Positions 14,408-21,531 of a DNA stretch of 32,033 nt are shown piece by piece. The notes under the pieces were generated by a model, which was given only the letters and a program-made list of their open reading frames with translations, made no database searches and was not told the origin of the DNA. This DNA is from Bacteroides sp. (GTDB lineage: Bacteria > Bacteroidota > Bacteroidia > Bacteroidales > Muribaculaceae): positions 64,127-96,159 of the forward strand of contig JAAVCM010000005.1 of the NCBI GenBank assembly GCA_014802345.1, in the 5' to 3' direction. Position numbers and translations under genes: made by a program. Numbering within the stretch: the stretch's first letter is position 1; each line of letters starts with the position of its first letter.

Positions 14408-15292
14408 CTATTCATGGCCGTGATTACGGATATATCCGAGGTATTCCCCGATTGTCTGGCCTGTCTGCTGTTTGAAAAATCTCATGAGATGGTTGGGGGC
14501 GGAGAAGCCTAACTCTGACGCTATCGCCTTAGGGGTCTTTGTGGTGTAAATCAAATCGTTTTTTATCTCCTGTAAGAGACGTTGTTTGAGGAGGTGTACG
14601 GCAGTGACACCGAATGTGTCGTCAACAGTTTTGTTCAATGCAATACGGCTTATGCCGAGCATACGGGAGTAGTCGGCAACACGGAAAGAACTGCGTATAT
14701 TCCTTTCAAGTAACTCTTTATACTTGAAGGCAAATAAGTTGGCCGGAATATTCTGCGACAGACTGAACTGCGCTACATAGATTCGGTTCAGTGTGATGAG
14801 AAATTTGAAAAGGTCGGCTGCAATCAGATGGTAGCTGTCCGCTACGGGATTTCGAAGTTCCTGCCTTATTTCATCAAGGAACGACATGAGAATCCTACGT
14901 TCCCCGGGCATTATATCAAAGCAGACAGGGTGATCGTGCTGAAAGCAATATTGCAGACGGTAGATGAAATAGGGGTCGGCGATGATATTTGCCATGAAAT
15001 TTTCCTGAAAAATCAGAAATGTGTAGTCCAGTTTTTCGGTATCTACGTGCCACTCCTGATGTTGATGGGGGGAAATGACGAGAATACATCCGTCGTGAAT
15101 CTCTATCTTACCGCCATCAAGAATGACGTATCCATCAGCAGTCCGAAAGAAATAGAACTCAAAGAAATCAGTGACATACTTATCTTTCCATCCGAACCAC
15201 GACGGACGCTCAGAGCTGTCAGCGACATTCAGCATGAACTCGACGCCACAGGCACTCTTTGAATATTTCAACTCAGGAATCGGTTCTTTCAT
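14408..15292 (-). CDS. AraC-family transcriptional regulator
   Basis: A 294-residue regulator. The N-terminal part (about 1-170) looks like a cupin-type sensing domain (GYVILDGGKIEIHDGCILVISPHQHQEWHV), and the C-terminal part (about 195-290) holds two helix-turn-helix units, FRVADYSRMLGISRIALNK and PKAIASELGFSAPNHLMRFFKQQTGQT. The ligand cannot be inferred. It is encoded upstream of the sirtuin-CDF-sirtuin genes on the same strand, with 143 nt between, which hold a direct-repeat pair suited to AraC binding. It has a good promoter of its own (15385-15414) and is divergent from a GNAT acetyltransferase gene. Control of the sirtuin operon is an inference from position and the repeats. Confidence 0.92.
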   Translation of the reverse strand: MKEPIPELKYSKSACGVEFMLNVADSSERPSWFGWKDKYVTDFFEFYFFRTADGYVILDGGKIEIHDGCILVISPHQHQEWHVDTEKLDYTFLIFQENFMANIIADPYFIYRLQYCFQHDHPVCFDIMPGERRILMSFLDEIRQELRNPVADSYHLIAADLFKFLITLNRIYVAQFSLSQNIPANLFAFKYKELLERNIRSSFRVADYSRMLGISRIALNKTVDDTFGVTAVHLLKQRLLQEIKNDLIYTTKTPKAIASELGFSAPNHLMRFFKQQTGQTIGEYLGYIRNHGHE

Positions 15293-15301
15293 CTAATTCT
15301 G

Positions 15302-15344
15302 TAATGCTTGTAATTTTTTAATGCTTGAGTGTTTGTAATGTTTC
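15302..15344. repeat. three direct repeats, 17-bp period, in the leader of the AraC-type gene
   Basis: TAATGCTTG at 15302 and 15319 and TAATGTTTC at 15336 are spaced exactly 17 bp. They lie just upstream of the start codon (15292) and downstream of the predicted promoter, a place suited to autoregulation. The sequence is simple and T-rich, so chance is possible. Confidence 0.35.
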
Positions 15345-15384
15345 TTGCACGCCGTGCGGCATATATTTCAAAGAATTATTCCGG

Positions 15385-15414
15385 CAAAGTTAAGCAATTT
15401 CTTAAACAAACAAA
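15385..15414 (-). promoter_or_regulatory. promoter of the AraC-type gene
   Basis: On the minus strand TTTG (15414-15411), an 18-nt spacer and TAACTTTG (15392-15385) match the Bacteroidota consensus well. The leader would be about 85 nt. Confidence 0.75.
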
Positions 15415-15450
15415 TGTGATCGGTGACCTGAGATTACCGGGTGTTTTTAT

Positions 15451-15458
15451 TACTTTTG
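15451..15458 (+). promoter_or_regulatory. -7 element of the GNAT gene
   Basis: TACTTTTG fits TAnnTTTG and lies 31 nt before the ATG at 15490. No clear -33 element is visible. Confidence 0.45.
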
Positions 15459-15489
15459 TATAAAGTTTTATAAAGTAATAATTAAAATA

Positions 15490-16014
15490 ATGAATCATCT
15501 TGAGACTGACCGATTGGTTCTCCGTTCATGGAAGCTGGAGGATTTGTCACTGTTCGCAGCGATGAATAAGGATGAGCGTGTCATGCGCTACTTTCCGTCA
15601 ACCTTGACTGACGTACAGACTGAATCGTTCTATAATAGGATTCAATCGGAGTTTCAACGTAAAGGGTGGGGGCTGTATGCCGTGGAATTGAAATCAACAG
15701 GACTATTTATCGGTTGTGTCGGCCTGCATGAGATTGGTTTTGATGCAGACTTTACTCCCGGCGTTGAAATCGGGTGGCGGTTGGATGCTGATTGTCACAA
15801 TCGGGGTCTGGCGACCGAAGCTGCCAGAAGTGTCTTGAAACTGGCGAAAGAGAAAGGATTGTCAAGATTGTATTCCTTCACGGCAAAACTGAATCTGCCA
15901 TCAGAAAGAGTAATGCAAAAAATCGGTATGACCAAAGTTGGGGAGTTTGCACATCCGAACTTACCGGCAGATTCTCCATTACGCGCACATATATTATACC
16001 GGATTGATTTATAG
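15490..16014 (+). CDS. GNAT-family N-acetyltransferase (RimJ/RimL-like)
   Basis: A 174-residue acetyl-CoA-dependent acetyltransferase of the GNAT fold, Acetyltransf_3 / RimJ-RimL type. It begins with ETDRLVLRSWKLED, the usual first strand of the group, followed by the FIGCVGLHEI strand and the acetyl-CoA pyrophosphate-binding loop in HNRGLATEAARSVLKLA (motif A, Q/RxxGxA form), and ends with the typical NLPSERVMQKIGM. Such enzymes acetylate ribosomal protein N-termini, other proteins or small amines; the target here is not known. The next gene starts 3 nt after the stop, so the two are co-transcribed. Confidence 0.9.
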   Translation: MNHLETDRLVLRSWKLEDLSLFAAMNKDERVMRYFPSTLTDVQTESFYNRIQSEFQRKGWGLYAVELKSTGLFIGCVGLHEIGFDADFTPGVEIGWRLDADCHNRGLATEAARSVLKLAKEKGLSRLYSFTAKLNLPSERVMQKIGMTKVGEFAHPNLPADSPLRAHILYRIDL

Positions 16015-16017
16015 GCT

Positions 16018-16503
16018 ATGATGAAGAGGGTTGTCGTTATCGGGTGTCCGGGAGCGGGCAAAAGCACTTTCAGTCGTAAACTTGCGGCGAAGACAGGATT
16101 GCCGCTGCATTATCTTGACATGATTTGGCATCGGGCTGACCGCACTGTAATCGGCCGGGAAGAGTTTGACCTGCAATTGGGTAGGCTCGTAAAGGAAGAC
16201 GAATGGATTATCGACGGAAATTATGCACGCACGCTTCCTGTCAGACTCGCTCACTGCGATACGGTGGTCTTCTTCGACTTGCCGTCGGAGATATGTATTG
16301 AAGGTGCGAAATCACGGTTGGGGCAGGAACGTGTCGATATGCCGTGGACGGACGATGAATTGGATCCGGAATTCCTGCAATGGATTGTCGACTTCCCCCG
16401 TGATGTTGTCCCGGAAATCAACCGACACCTGAAAAACTATGATAAAACCATAATTCGATTCCATTCGAGAGAAGAGGCAGATGTGTTTATTTCTGCTCTT
16501 TGA
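16018..16503 (+). CDS. P-loop nucleotide kinase-like protein (FlaR / adenylate kinase-like)
   Basis: A 161-residue P-loop NTPase. The Walker A motif is GCPGAGKS (residues 9-16), followed by LPLHYLDMIWHRADRT and WIIDGNYARTL, which are characteristic of the group often annotated as 'DNA topology modulation protein FlaR' or adenylate kinase-like kinase. VVFFDLP provides the Walker B-like strand. A second Met directly follows the first, so the start could shift by one codon. The gene is 3 nt downstream of the GNAT gene and is probably translated from the same mRNA. The FlaR name is historical; the protein is most likely a small-molecule kinase of unknown substrate. Confidence 0.87.
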   Translation: MMKRVVVIGCPGAGKSTFSRKLAAKTGLPLHYLDMIWHRADRTVIGREEFDLQLGRLVKEDEWIIDGNYARTLPVRLAHCDTVVFFDLPSEICIEGAKSRLGQERVDMPWTDDELDPEFLQWIVDFPRDVVPEINRHLKNYDKTIIRFHSREEADVFISAL

Positions 16504-16574
16504 TTTTAAATCATCAGGCTGCATTTAAGGTCTGCTGAGCTTGGGGGAGGGTGAACAATCGCGGGAAAGATGAT

Positions 16575-16590
16575 GTTCTTTTTAAAGAAC
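16575..16590. promoter_or_regulatory. inverted repeat upstream of the cupin-hcp-rubredoxin genes, possible operator
   Basis: GTTCTTT and AAAGAAC form a perfect 7-bp inverted repeat with a TT spacer, about 85 nt before the cupin ATG. FNR/CRP-like or NO-responsive regulators bind sites of this size, but the sequence is not one I recognise, and no clear TAnnTTTG element lies nearby. Confidence 0.3.
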
Positions 16591-16673
16591 GTAAGACCGG
16601 ACATCCGATGAATTCGGGGGCATGGTCTGCTAATATGACAATAATCATCAATAATACATAAATACTTACTATT

Positions 16674-17003
16674 ATGTTACAGACAGCTTATAAATTCGGC
16701 GAGGTACATCAGCTTGCCGCACAGATTGAAGGTGGACACGACAAAGTCCATTTTAAGGGTATATTCGAGAATGGTAACGGAGGAGTGTCGCTCGTCGCAT
16801 TCAAGGAAGGTCAGGGTTTGGCCGAACATATCGCTCCGGCAGAATTGATGGTCTGTGTGGTCGAAGGCGAGATTGAGTTTACAGTCGTCGATAAGCCCCA
16901 TACGCTTAAAGCCGGTGAATTCATGCTGGTAGGTGAGGGCGTTGCCCACAGTGTGGTCGCAAAGGCCGATTCAAAGATGATGCTTATAAAGGTCAAAGCA
17001 TAG
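16674..17003 (+). CDS. small cupin-domain protein
   Basis: A 109-residue single-domain cupin. The conserved double-stranded beta-helix runs from about residue 35 to 105, with cupin motif 1 around GLAEHIAPAELMVCVVEGE (His and Glu as possible metal ligands) and motif 2 around AGEFMLVGEGVAHSVVA with a His. Such small cupins may bind a metal or a small ligand. The gene starts a co-directional set with hcp (39-nt gap) and rubredoxin, which suggests a role in the same reductive or nitrosative stress response. No enzymatic activity can be claimed. Confidence 0.85.
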   Translation: MLQTAYKFGEVHQLAAQIEGGHDKVHFKGIFENGNGGVSLVAFKEGQGLAEHIAPAELMVCVVEGEIEFTVVDKPHTLKAGEFMLVGEGVAHSVVAKADSKMMLIKVKA

Positions 17004-17042
17004 AAATCAGAAGTACATAGTTAGAAAAAAGAGTAACGAGAT

Positions 17043-18704
17043 ATGGAAAATCAGCCTAAGATGTTCTGTTACCAGTGTCAGGAGACTGCAAAAGGTAAGG
17101 GGTGTGAGTTGATGGGTGTCTGCGGAAAGCACGCAGAGACTTCGGCACGCATGGATCTTCTGCTTTATGCAGTCCGTGGCATTTCTGCCATCAACCGTGC
17201 GCTCCGTGAAAAGGGTCTTGCTTCGCGTGAGGCAAGTCATGAAGTCATCGACGCGCTTTTTACGACCATCACCAATGCCAACTTCGACGATGCGTCGCTC
17301 GACGATTTCATCCGTCGTGCATTCGACGTGAAGAAGCGTCTGATTGAGACTGCCAAGGATAATGGCGTCGCACTCCCTGACCTTCCGCAGATAGAATTTT
17401 TCGCTACGCCTGAGGAGGCTGACAAGTATGAAGCCGTCACAGGTGTGCTGTCCGAACCCGATGCCGACGTGCGCGGTCTGAAACAGCTTGCCATCTACGG
17501 CTGCAAGGGTATGGCTGCCTACGCACGCCATGCCGCCAATCTCGGTTATGAGGATGACGGGGTCTATGCCGTAATTGAGGATGCTATGGCAGAGACCGCA
17601 CGCACTGATATCGGTGTCGACGAGCTTCTTCCCCTCGTGCTTAAAGTCGGCGGAGGTGGTGTTGAGGTAATGGCTCTCCTTGACAAAGCCAACACGGAAA
17701 GCTACGGTAATCCCGAGATAACCAAGGTCGACATAGGTGTGCGCAACCGTCCGGGTATCCTCATTAGCGGCCATGACCTCAAAGACCTCGAGGAACTTTT
17801 GGAGCAGACAAAGGATAAGGGCGTGGATGTCTACACCCATTCAGAGATGCTCCCCGGTCAGTATTACCCCGCATTCAAGAAATATCCTCATTTCGCCGGT
17901 AACTACGGCAACGCATGGTGGAAGCAGACCGACGAATTCGAGAAGTTTAACGGTGTTTTCCTCTTTACTTCAAACTGTATCGTTCCTCCCCGTAGAAACT
18001 GCACCTATATGGACCGCGTCTACACAACCGGCGTTGTCGGTATGCCCGGCACGCATCACATAAAGGAGGGACGTGACGGAAAACCGAAAGATTTCTCCGA
18101 ACTGATTGCCCATGCGCAGAAGTGTCCTCCTCCAACTGAAATCGAACACGGCGAAATCGTCGGTGGTTTTGCTCACCATCAGGTGATTGAGCTTGCTCCC
18201 AAGATTATTGATCTTATCAACCGTGGCAAAATCCGCAAATTCGTGGTCATGGCAGGTTGTGACGGACGTTTTCCCTCGCGCGACTACTATACGAAGTTTG
18301 CCGAGGCTCTGCCTGAGGACTGCGTGATTCTGACCGCGGGTTGTGCGAAGTATCGCTACAACAAACTTCCGCTCGGCGACATCGAGGGTGTTCCCCGTGT
18401 GCTTGATGCCGGCCAGTGTAACGACTCTTATTCGCTTGTACGCATAGCACTTGCGCTGAAAGATGCCTTCAAGGTCGAGAGCATCAACGACCTGCCGATT
18501 GTCTTTAACATCGCATGGTATGAGCAGAAGGCGGTAATAGTCCTTCTGGCTCTTCTCTCGCTCGGCGTGCAGAATATCCATACCGGCCCGACCCTCCCGG
18601 CGTTCTTTACGCCCGACATACTGAAAATTCTTCAGGACAAATTCAACATTGGGACCATTTCAAGTGTTGAAGATGATATAGCAACTCTTATTAATAACAA
18701 GTAA
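17043..18704 (+). CDS. hcp: hybrid cluster protein (hydroxylamine reductase / NO reductase), class I
   Basis: A 553-residue iron-sulfur enzyme. Hcp proteins reduce hydroxylamine to ammonia in vitro and act physiologically as high-affinity NO reductases, also tied to protein S-nitrosylation. The N-terminal cysteines C9, C12, C21 and C27 have the spacing CX2CX8CX5C of class I Hcp from anaerobes, which carry a [4Fe-4S] cluster in addition to the hybrid Fe-S-O cluster. Hybrid-cluster ligand regions are visible: GHD (about residue 241), [35 protein letters not shown] and WYEQKAV. It follows the cupin by 39 nt and precedes rubredoxin by 13 nt. Rubredoxin is a plausible electron donor, and no separate hcr reductase gene is present in the window. 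Confidence 0.96.
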   Translation: MENQPKMFCYQCQETAKGKGCELMGVCGKHAETSARMDLLLYAVRGISAINRALREKGLASREASHEVIDALFTTITNANFDDASLDDFIRRAFDVKKRLIETAKDNGVALPDLPQIEFFATPEEADKYEAVTGVLSEPDADVRGLKQLAIYGCKGMAAYARHAANLGYEDDGVYAVIEDAMAETARTDIGVDELLPLVLKVGGGGVEVMALLDKANTESYGNPEITKVDIGVRNRPGILISGHDLKDLEELLEQTKDKGVDVYTHSEMLPGQYYPAFKKYPHFAGNYGNAWWKQTDEFEKFNGVFLFTSNCIVPPRRNCTYMDRVYTTGVVGMPGTHHIKEGRDGKPKDFSELIAHAQKCPPPTEIEHGEIVGGFAHHQVIELAPKIIDLINRGKIRKFVVMAGCDGRFPSRDYYTKFAEALPEDCVILTAGCAKYRYNKLPLGDIEGVPRVLDAGQCNDSYSLVRIALALKDAFKVESINDLPIVFNIAWYEQKAVIVLLALLSLGVQNIHTGPTLPAFFTPDILKILQDKFNIGTISSVEDDIATLINNK

Positions 18705-18717
18705 AAACAAAATTACT

Positions 18718-18882
18718 ATGGACGAAAAATATGTATGCGAAGTATGCGACTGGGTCTATGATCCCGAAGTAGGTGACCCTGACAATGGTATTGCACCCGG
18801 TACATCGTTTGCCGATCTGCCCGACGATTGGGTCTGTCCCCTTTGCGGAGTAGGCAAGGATCAGTTCAAGCCGGTTGAATAA
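18718..18882 (+). CDS. rd: rubredoxin
   Basis: A 54-residue one-iron electron carrier. The four iron ligands lie in two knuckles, C7EVC10 and C40PLC43, each with flanking residues typical for rubredoxin ([24 protein letters not shown]), and the GIAPGTSF loop between them is also conserved. The start 13 nt after the hcp stop gives the standard N-terminus MDEKYVC. Rubredoxins pass electrons to oxygen- or NO-detoxifying proteins in anaerobes; here the neighbour Hcp is the obvious partner. A 40-nt perfect palindrome follows 32 nt downstream and probably closes the transcript. Confidence 0.96.
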   Translation: MDEKYVCEVCDWVYDPEVGDPDNGIAPGTSFADLPDDWVCPLCGVGKDQFKPVE

Positions 18883-18914
18883 ACCTATCGGTTCACAACT
18901 ATCAATAAAAAACG

Positions 18915-18954
18915 GCGGAGCCACGTCAATTTAGCTAAATTGACGTGGCTCCGC
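18915..18954. terminator. bidirectional hairpin between rubredoxin and the Nim-like gene
   Basis: A perfect 40-nt palindrome with 20-nt arms (left arm GCGGAGCCACGTCAATTTAG). In RNA the central bases form a tetraloop. On the minus strand it is followed by a run of six T (from AAAAAA at 18907-18912), so it is a strong terminator for the gene at 19005. On the plus strand the tail is not U-rich, so termination after rubredoxin would be weaker or rely on the stem. Confidence 0.85.
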
Positions 18955-19004
18955 TGCATTGTAAGGGATATTATCCCGAAGGAGAGTAGGGGAGTTGCGG
19001 AGAG

Positions 19005-19487
19005 TTAAGGTTTGCATTTCCCGACCGGAGGTTCCAGAAGTGTGATACGGATCACGGTCGTGCGGCCGAGGCTACGGTTGACCGCCTCGTCGAAATGTTC
19101 CATCTGTTTCGGGAGAAATCTTTCGCACAGCAGGCGTAGAGCCTCGATTTTCTCAGCCTCGTCGGTGACCTTCTCGGCTTTCCCTATGGCTACGGCTGAG
19201 TGAAAATACTCAGTGAAATTATTATTTTCCTCCTCATATCTGGGGGTGCATTTGCTGACGGCAGACAGGCTTACAGTCGGGTTGGCGTTCAGGCAATCTA
19301 TCTTTTCACCTTCGTCAGCGCAGTGGAAATAGAATGTCGAGTCGTCTTTACGGACGAGAGACAGCGGCAATCCGTAAGGAGTCCCGTCGGGGCGCATCAT
19401 GCTTACGGTGATATATGGAGCCTTGTCGAATACTTCAGATGCCCAGTCGCTGTTGCGTTGCCGGTTGGCTTTTCTCATCGGTCTCAT
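19005..19487 (-). CDS. Nim-like pyridoxamine 5'-phosphate oxidase-family flavoprotein
   Basis: A 160-residue split-barrel FMN-binding protein close to the 5-nitroimidazole reductase NimA group. Typical blocks are the N-terminal MRPMRKANRQ (the MRR-like start of the group), APYITVSMMRPDGTPYGLPLSL, STFYFHCADEGEKIDCL with the His and Gly/Lys region, VSLSAV and YFHSAVAIGKAEKV. Family members reduce nitro compounds or bind flavin or haem; I do not claim drug resistance. It lies 36 nt downstream of the YgbA-like gene on the same strand, probably in one operon, and faces the hcp-rubredoxin genes across a shared terminator. That setting points to nitrosative or redox stress. Confidence 0.88.
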   Translation of the reverse strand: MRPMRKANRQRNSDWASEVFDKAPYITVSMMRPDGTPYGLPLSLVRKDDSTFYFHCADEGEKIDCLNANPTVSLSAVSKCTPRYEEENNNFTEYFHSAVAIGKAEKVTDEAEKIEALRLLCERFLPKQMEHFDEAVNRSLGRTTVIRITLLEPPVGKCKP

Positions 19488-19523
19488 TGGCGGTATGGAA
19501 TATTTATGAGTGTATTTTAGATT

Positions 19524-19832
19524 TTATCTTAGCTCGGAAATCAGGTGTCGGAGAGCCGAAAACGGATGGCTGAAAATCATCCGTGGACCGACATATCTCA
19601 TTACTTCACGGATTTTTTCACGTTTAGCGGGAATATAGCAATGTATCTCGCATTTCCGGCAACTTGATTTCGCATCGTATTTCGGACAGAGTTCGAGGCG
19701 GCGGTGAGTATAGGCAAGCAGCTCCCTGCACTCGTCGCACAGAGTCTCCCCGTCTCGGCGGTCATGATGTCGCGCGCAATATATGCCAATCATCTGCCCG
19801 ACAGTCAGCTTTTCCCTTTCGATACGTCCCAT
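19524..19832 (-). CDS. YgbA-like 'nitrous oxide-stimulated promoter' family protein
   Basis: A 102-residue cysteine-rich protein. Seven cysteines (C19, C32, C35, C49, C58, C61, C65) lie in the pattern of the YgbA_NO family, together with IYCARHH, LCDECRELLAYTHRRLELC, CRKCEIHCYIP and the C-terminal REVMRYVGPRM block. In enterobacteria ygbA is switched on by nitric oxide through NsrR; the biochemical function is not settled, and a metal or Fe-S site is likely from the cysteines. It is the first gene of a pair with the Nim-like gene. A -7 element lies about 40 nt upstream. The nearby hcp makes an NO-response role very likely. Confidence 0.88.
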   Translation of the reverse strand: MGRIEREKLTVGQMIGIYCARHHDRRDGETLCDECRELLAYTHRRLELCPKYDAKSSCRKCEIHCYIPAKREKIREVMRYVGPRMIFSHPFSALRHLISELR

Positions 19833-19872
19833 GACGGCTGCTTCATATCTTTACAACAATAGGTTTCAGATG

Positions 19873-19880
19873 CAAAATTA
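19873..19880 (-). promoter_or_regulatory. -7 element of the ygbA-nim pair
   Basis: On the minus strand TAATTTTG fits TAnnTTTG, 40 nt before the ATG at 19832. The -33 region is not convincing, which may mean an activator is needed. Confidence 0.4.
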
Positions 19881-20165
19881 GTAAATATCATCGGAAAAAA
19901 TCATATAAAAAGCAATCCTGAAATATATGGTCGGAGCAGTTAATTCTATGTGGGAACGGCTGATAGTTTTTATACAGATTGAGAAAATGGGGATGGATGT
20001 CATAAGGGATACAATCTTTCAGCAGAGTGACGACTTATGGTATATGGTTGGTTGATACGGATTTATATTTGTTTGAAAATAGAAAAAGTGTTGTTGCTGC
20101 TCTATTGTAGTAATGCCGAATATAAAAAAGTTGCACGAAATGCACAGATTCTGAGGATTTTTGAT

Positions 20166-20173
20166 TAACTTTG
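20166..20173 (+). promoter_or_regulatory. -7 element of the capsule operon promoter
   Basis: TAACTTTG is a perfect TAnnTTTG. No TTTG is present at the usual -33 distance; a TTGCAC box lies farther upstream at 20131. Transcription would begin near 20180, leaving a leader of about 165 nt before the UpxY-type gene. Confidence 0.6.
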
Positions 20174-20186
20174 CATCAACATAATT

Positions 20187-20303
20187 ATCTCTTGTTAAGA
20201 GATTGTGACGATTTGCAATGAGTTAAATTGCAATAAGTTTTCGGAAGTGTGATGGCGCGTTGTAATTATCCATCTGATAATTAGGAAGATACGCAATATT
20301 GCG
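20187..20303 (+). promoter_or_regulatory. structured 5' leader of the capsule operon
   Basis: Four short perfect inverted repeats follow each other: ATCTCTT/AAGAGAT (20187-20203, 3-nt loop), TTGCAAT/ATTGCAA (20213-20233), TAATTATC/GATAATTA (20263-20283) and the 12-nt palindrome CGCAATATTGCG (20292-20303). UpxY-type factors in Bacteroides need the 5' leader of their own operon, so this region is a candidate recruitment or pause site. Confidence 0.45.
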
Positions 20304-20347
20304 CTAAGTGAAGAAAATACCCCTTTTCAAATATTTAGCTTGTCAGG

Positions 20348-21379
20348 ATGGTTGGTAATAGCCGTTGCTGGTTTGTCCTAAACTATATTTCTCCTTCACT
20401 CAAACGACGGGAGACGGTCGAGTATGTCATTGAAAAGTTCAATACGTCCACCGGTATTTCCCTCGATGTTTTTGCACCTACTTTTGTGGAAGTAGCACTT
20501 GACGGTGACAGGGTAAGGACGGTCGAAAAGCCGCTCTTGTTCCACTATGTCTTCGTAAGAGGAGAGAAGGAGGAGGTCAAGGAATTATGTTCGATGGTCG
20601 AAGGATTTTCATTCGTCCTTAACCATGCCGGCGCGAACCGCTATCTGACCATTCAGCCTGCAAGCCTTGAAGCGTTCAGGATAATAGCGAGGCTATATGG
20701 ATATAAACTCCCTTGCTTCCCGGTCAACGAGACTCTTTTGGAAACCGGGGATGAGGTCGAGGTGATGGTGGGGCCTTTTGCCGGTCTGCAAGGAACGTAT
20801 ATTTCACGGAAAGGTTCCTCGCAAGGCAACATCCTTATCTCTGTCACACAGAATCTTGCGGCGGTGGCCTATGACATAAAGGCAGAGTATGTACGCATCA
20901 TTCGGTTTGCTCGTGATTCCAAACGTGCCTATGACCAGATAGAGGCTTTCGTCCCGAGGCTTTTTACGGCATTGAGGCTATTTGAATCAGACGAGAAGAT
21001 GTCGCCCTCTGACATAGCCCCGCTTATAGTGTTCTGCCGACGGATGGATCATGTCTTCCTCAACAATCCCAAACTTGATGCTAAACTTCAGCTGCTGTTG
21101 ATGACGGCCTATGAGATATTAGGTAATCACGAAGAGTGCCGTCTCGCAAGGGAACGATACAGTAGGCTTGAAGGTCAGATGACCAATGTCTGGACTATCG
21201 GGCTGTCAAAACTCCTGACAGGTGTGACTGATGGAAATATCCGGGAACTTGAACAGGGTTTCAAAATCATAGGAGGTGACACGGACAGAAAGATGTCGAA
21301 ATCACAGGCTGCGCTTGTCGCTGAATATGAACACTATCTATCAAAACATCATTCTTGCGTAGCAGATTTGGAAATCTGA
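20348..21379 (+). CDS. UpxY-type NusG-family transcription antiterminator with a long C-terminal extension
   Basis: A 343-residue specialised NusG paralogue. The NGN domain spans about residues 5-115 (CWFVLNYISPSLKRRE, FAPTFVEV, LLFHYVFVRG) and a KOW motif lies at 132-166 (ETGDEVEVMVGPFAGLQGTY). UpxY proteins ride on RNA polymerase and allow it to read through a long capsule operon. Usual family members end soon after KOW, at about 170-190 residues; here a helical extension (190-343, ALRLFESDE, KLQLLLMTAYEILGNHEECRLARERY) of no recognised family is added, perhaps TPR-like. It is the first gene of the capsule locus, behind a structured leader. No UpxZ-type inhibitor gene follows. Confidence 0.9.
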   Translation: MVGNSRCWFVLNYISPSLKRRETVEYVIEKFNTSTGISLDVFAPTFVEVALDGDRVRTVEKPLLFHYVFVRGEKEEVKELCSMVEGFSFVLNHAGANRYLTIQPASLEAFRIIARLYGYKLPCFPVNETLLETGDEVEVMVGPFAGLQGTYISRKGSSQGNILISVTQNLAAVAYDIKAEYVRIIRFARDSKRAYDQIEAFVPRLFTALRLFESDEKMSPSDIAPLIVFCRRMDHVFLNNPKLDAKLQLLLMTAYEILGNHEECRLARERYSRLEGQMTNVWTIGLSKLLTGVTDGNIRELEQGFKIIGGDTDRKMSKSQAALVAEYEHYLSKHHSCVADLEI

Positions 21380-21475
21380 GAGGGTTGACCCATAGACAGA
21401 ATGGGTTGGACGTGAAGTCAATCTGTTCAGCTTTGGGATGTTAAAGTTCGTTCAATCATAGAAATATAAATTATA

Positions 21476-21507
21476 CCTAAGCGTTAGGTCTGGTATTTAT
21501 CAGACCT
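21476..21507 (+). promoter_or_regulatory. two overlapping alternative hairpins before the UDP-glucose dehydrogenase gene
   Basis: CCTAA/TTAGG (21476-21480, 21484-21488) and AGGTCTG/CAGACCT (21486-21492, 21501-21507) share the AGG at 21486-21488, so only one can form at a time. They stand 25 nt before the next start codon. No U-tract follows, so this is a possible pause or attenuation site, not a proven terminator. Confidence 0.3.
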
Positions 21508-21531
21508 GTTAACTATATAATTTTAGTTGCA

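Larger units (their letters stand above)
19833..20347. other. intergenic region before the capsule locus
   Basis: This 515-nt stretch contains the ygbA -7 element (19873-19880), about 240 nt in which I find no gene or repeat (19900-20140), the capsule -7 element (20166-20173) and a structured leader (20187-20347). I looked for long inverted repeats that would flank an invertible capsule promoter, as in Bacteroides fragilis, and found none. Confidence 0.6.

Noticed and set aside
17007-17840. 277-codon minus-strand open frame over hcp
   Set aside because: Antisense to the N-terminal half of a full-length, motif-complete Hcp.
19833-20347. Invertible capsule promoter as in Bacteroides fragilis
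   Set aside because: No pair of long inverted repeats flanks the -7 element; only short local hairpins in the leader are seen. No invertase gene is in the window.
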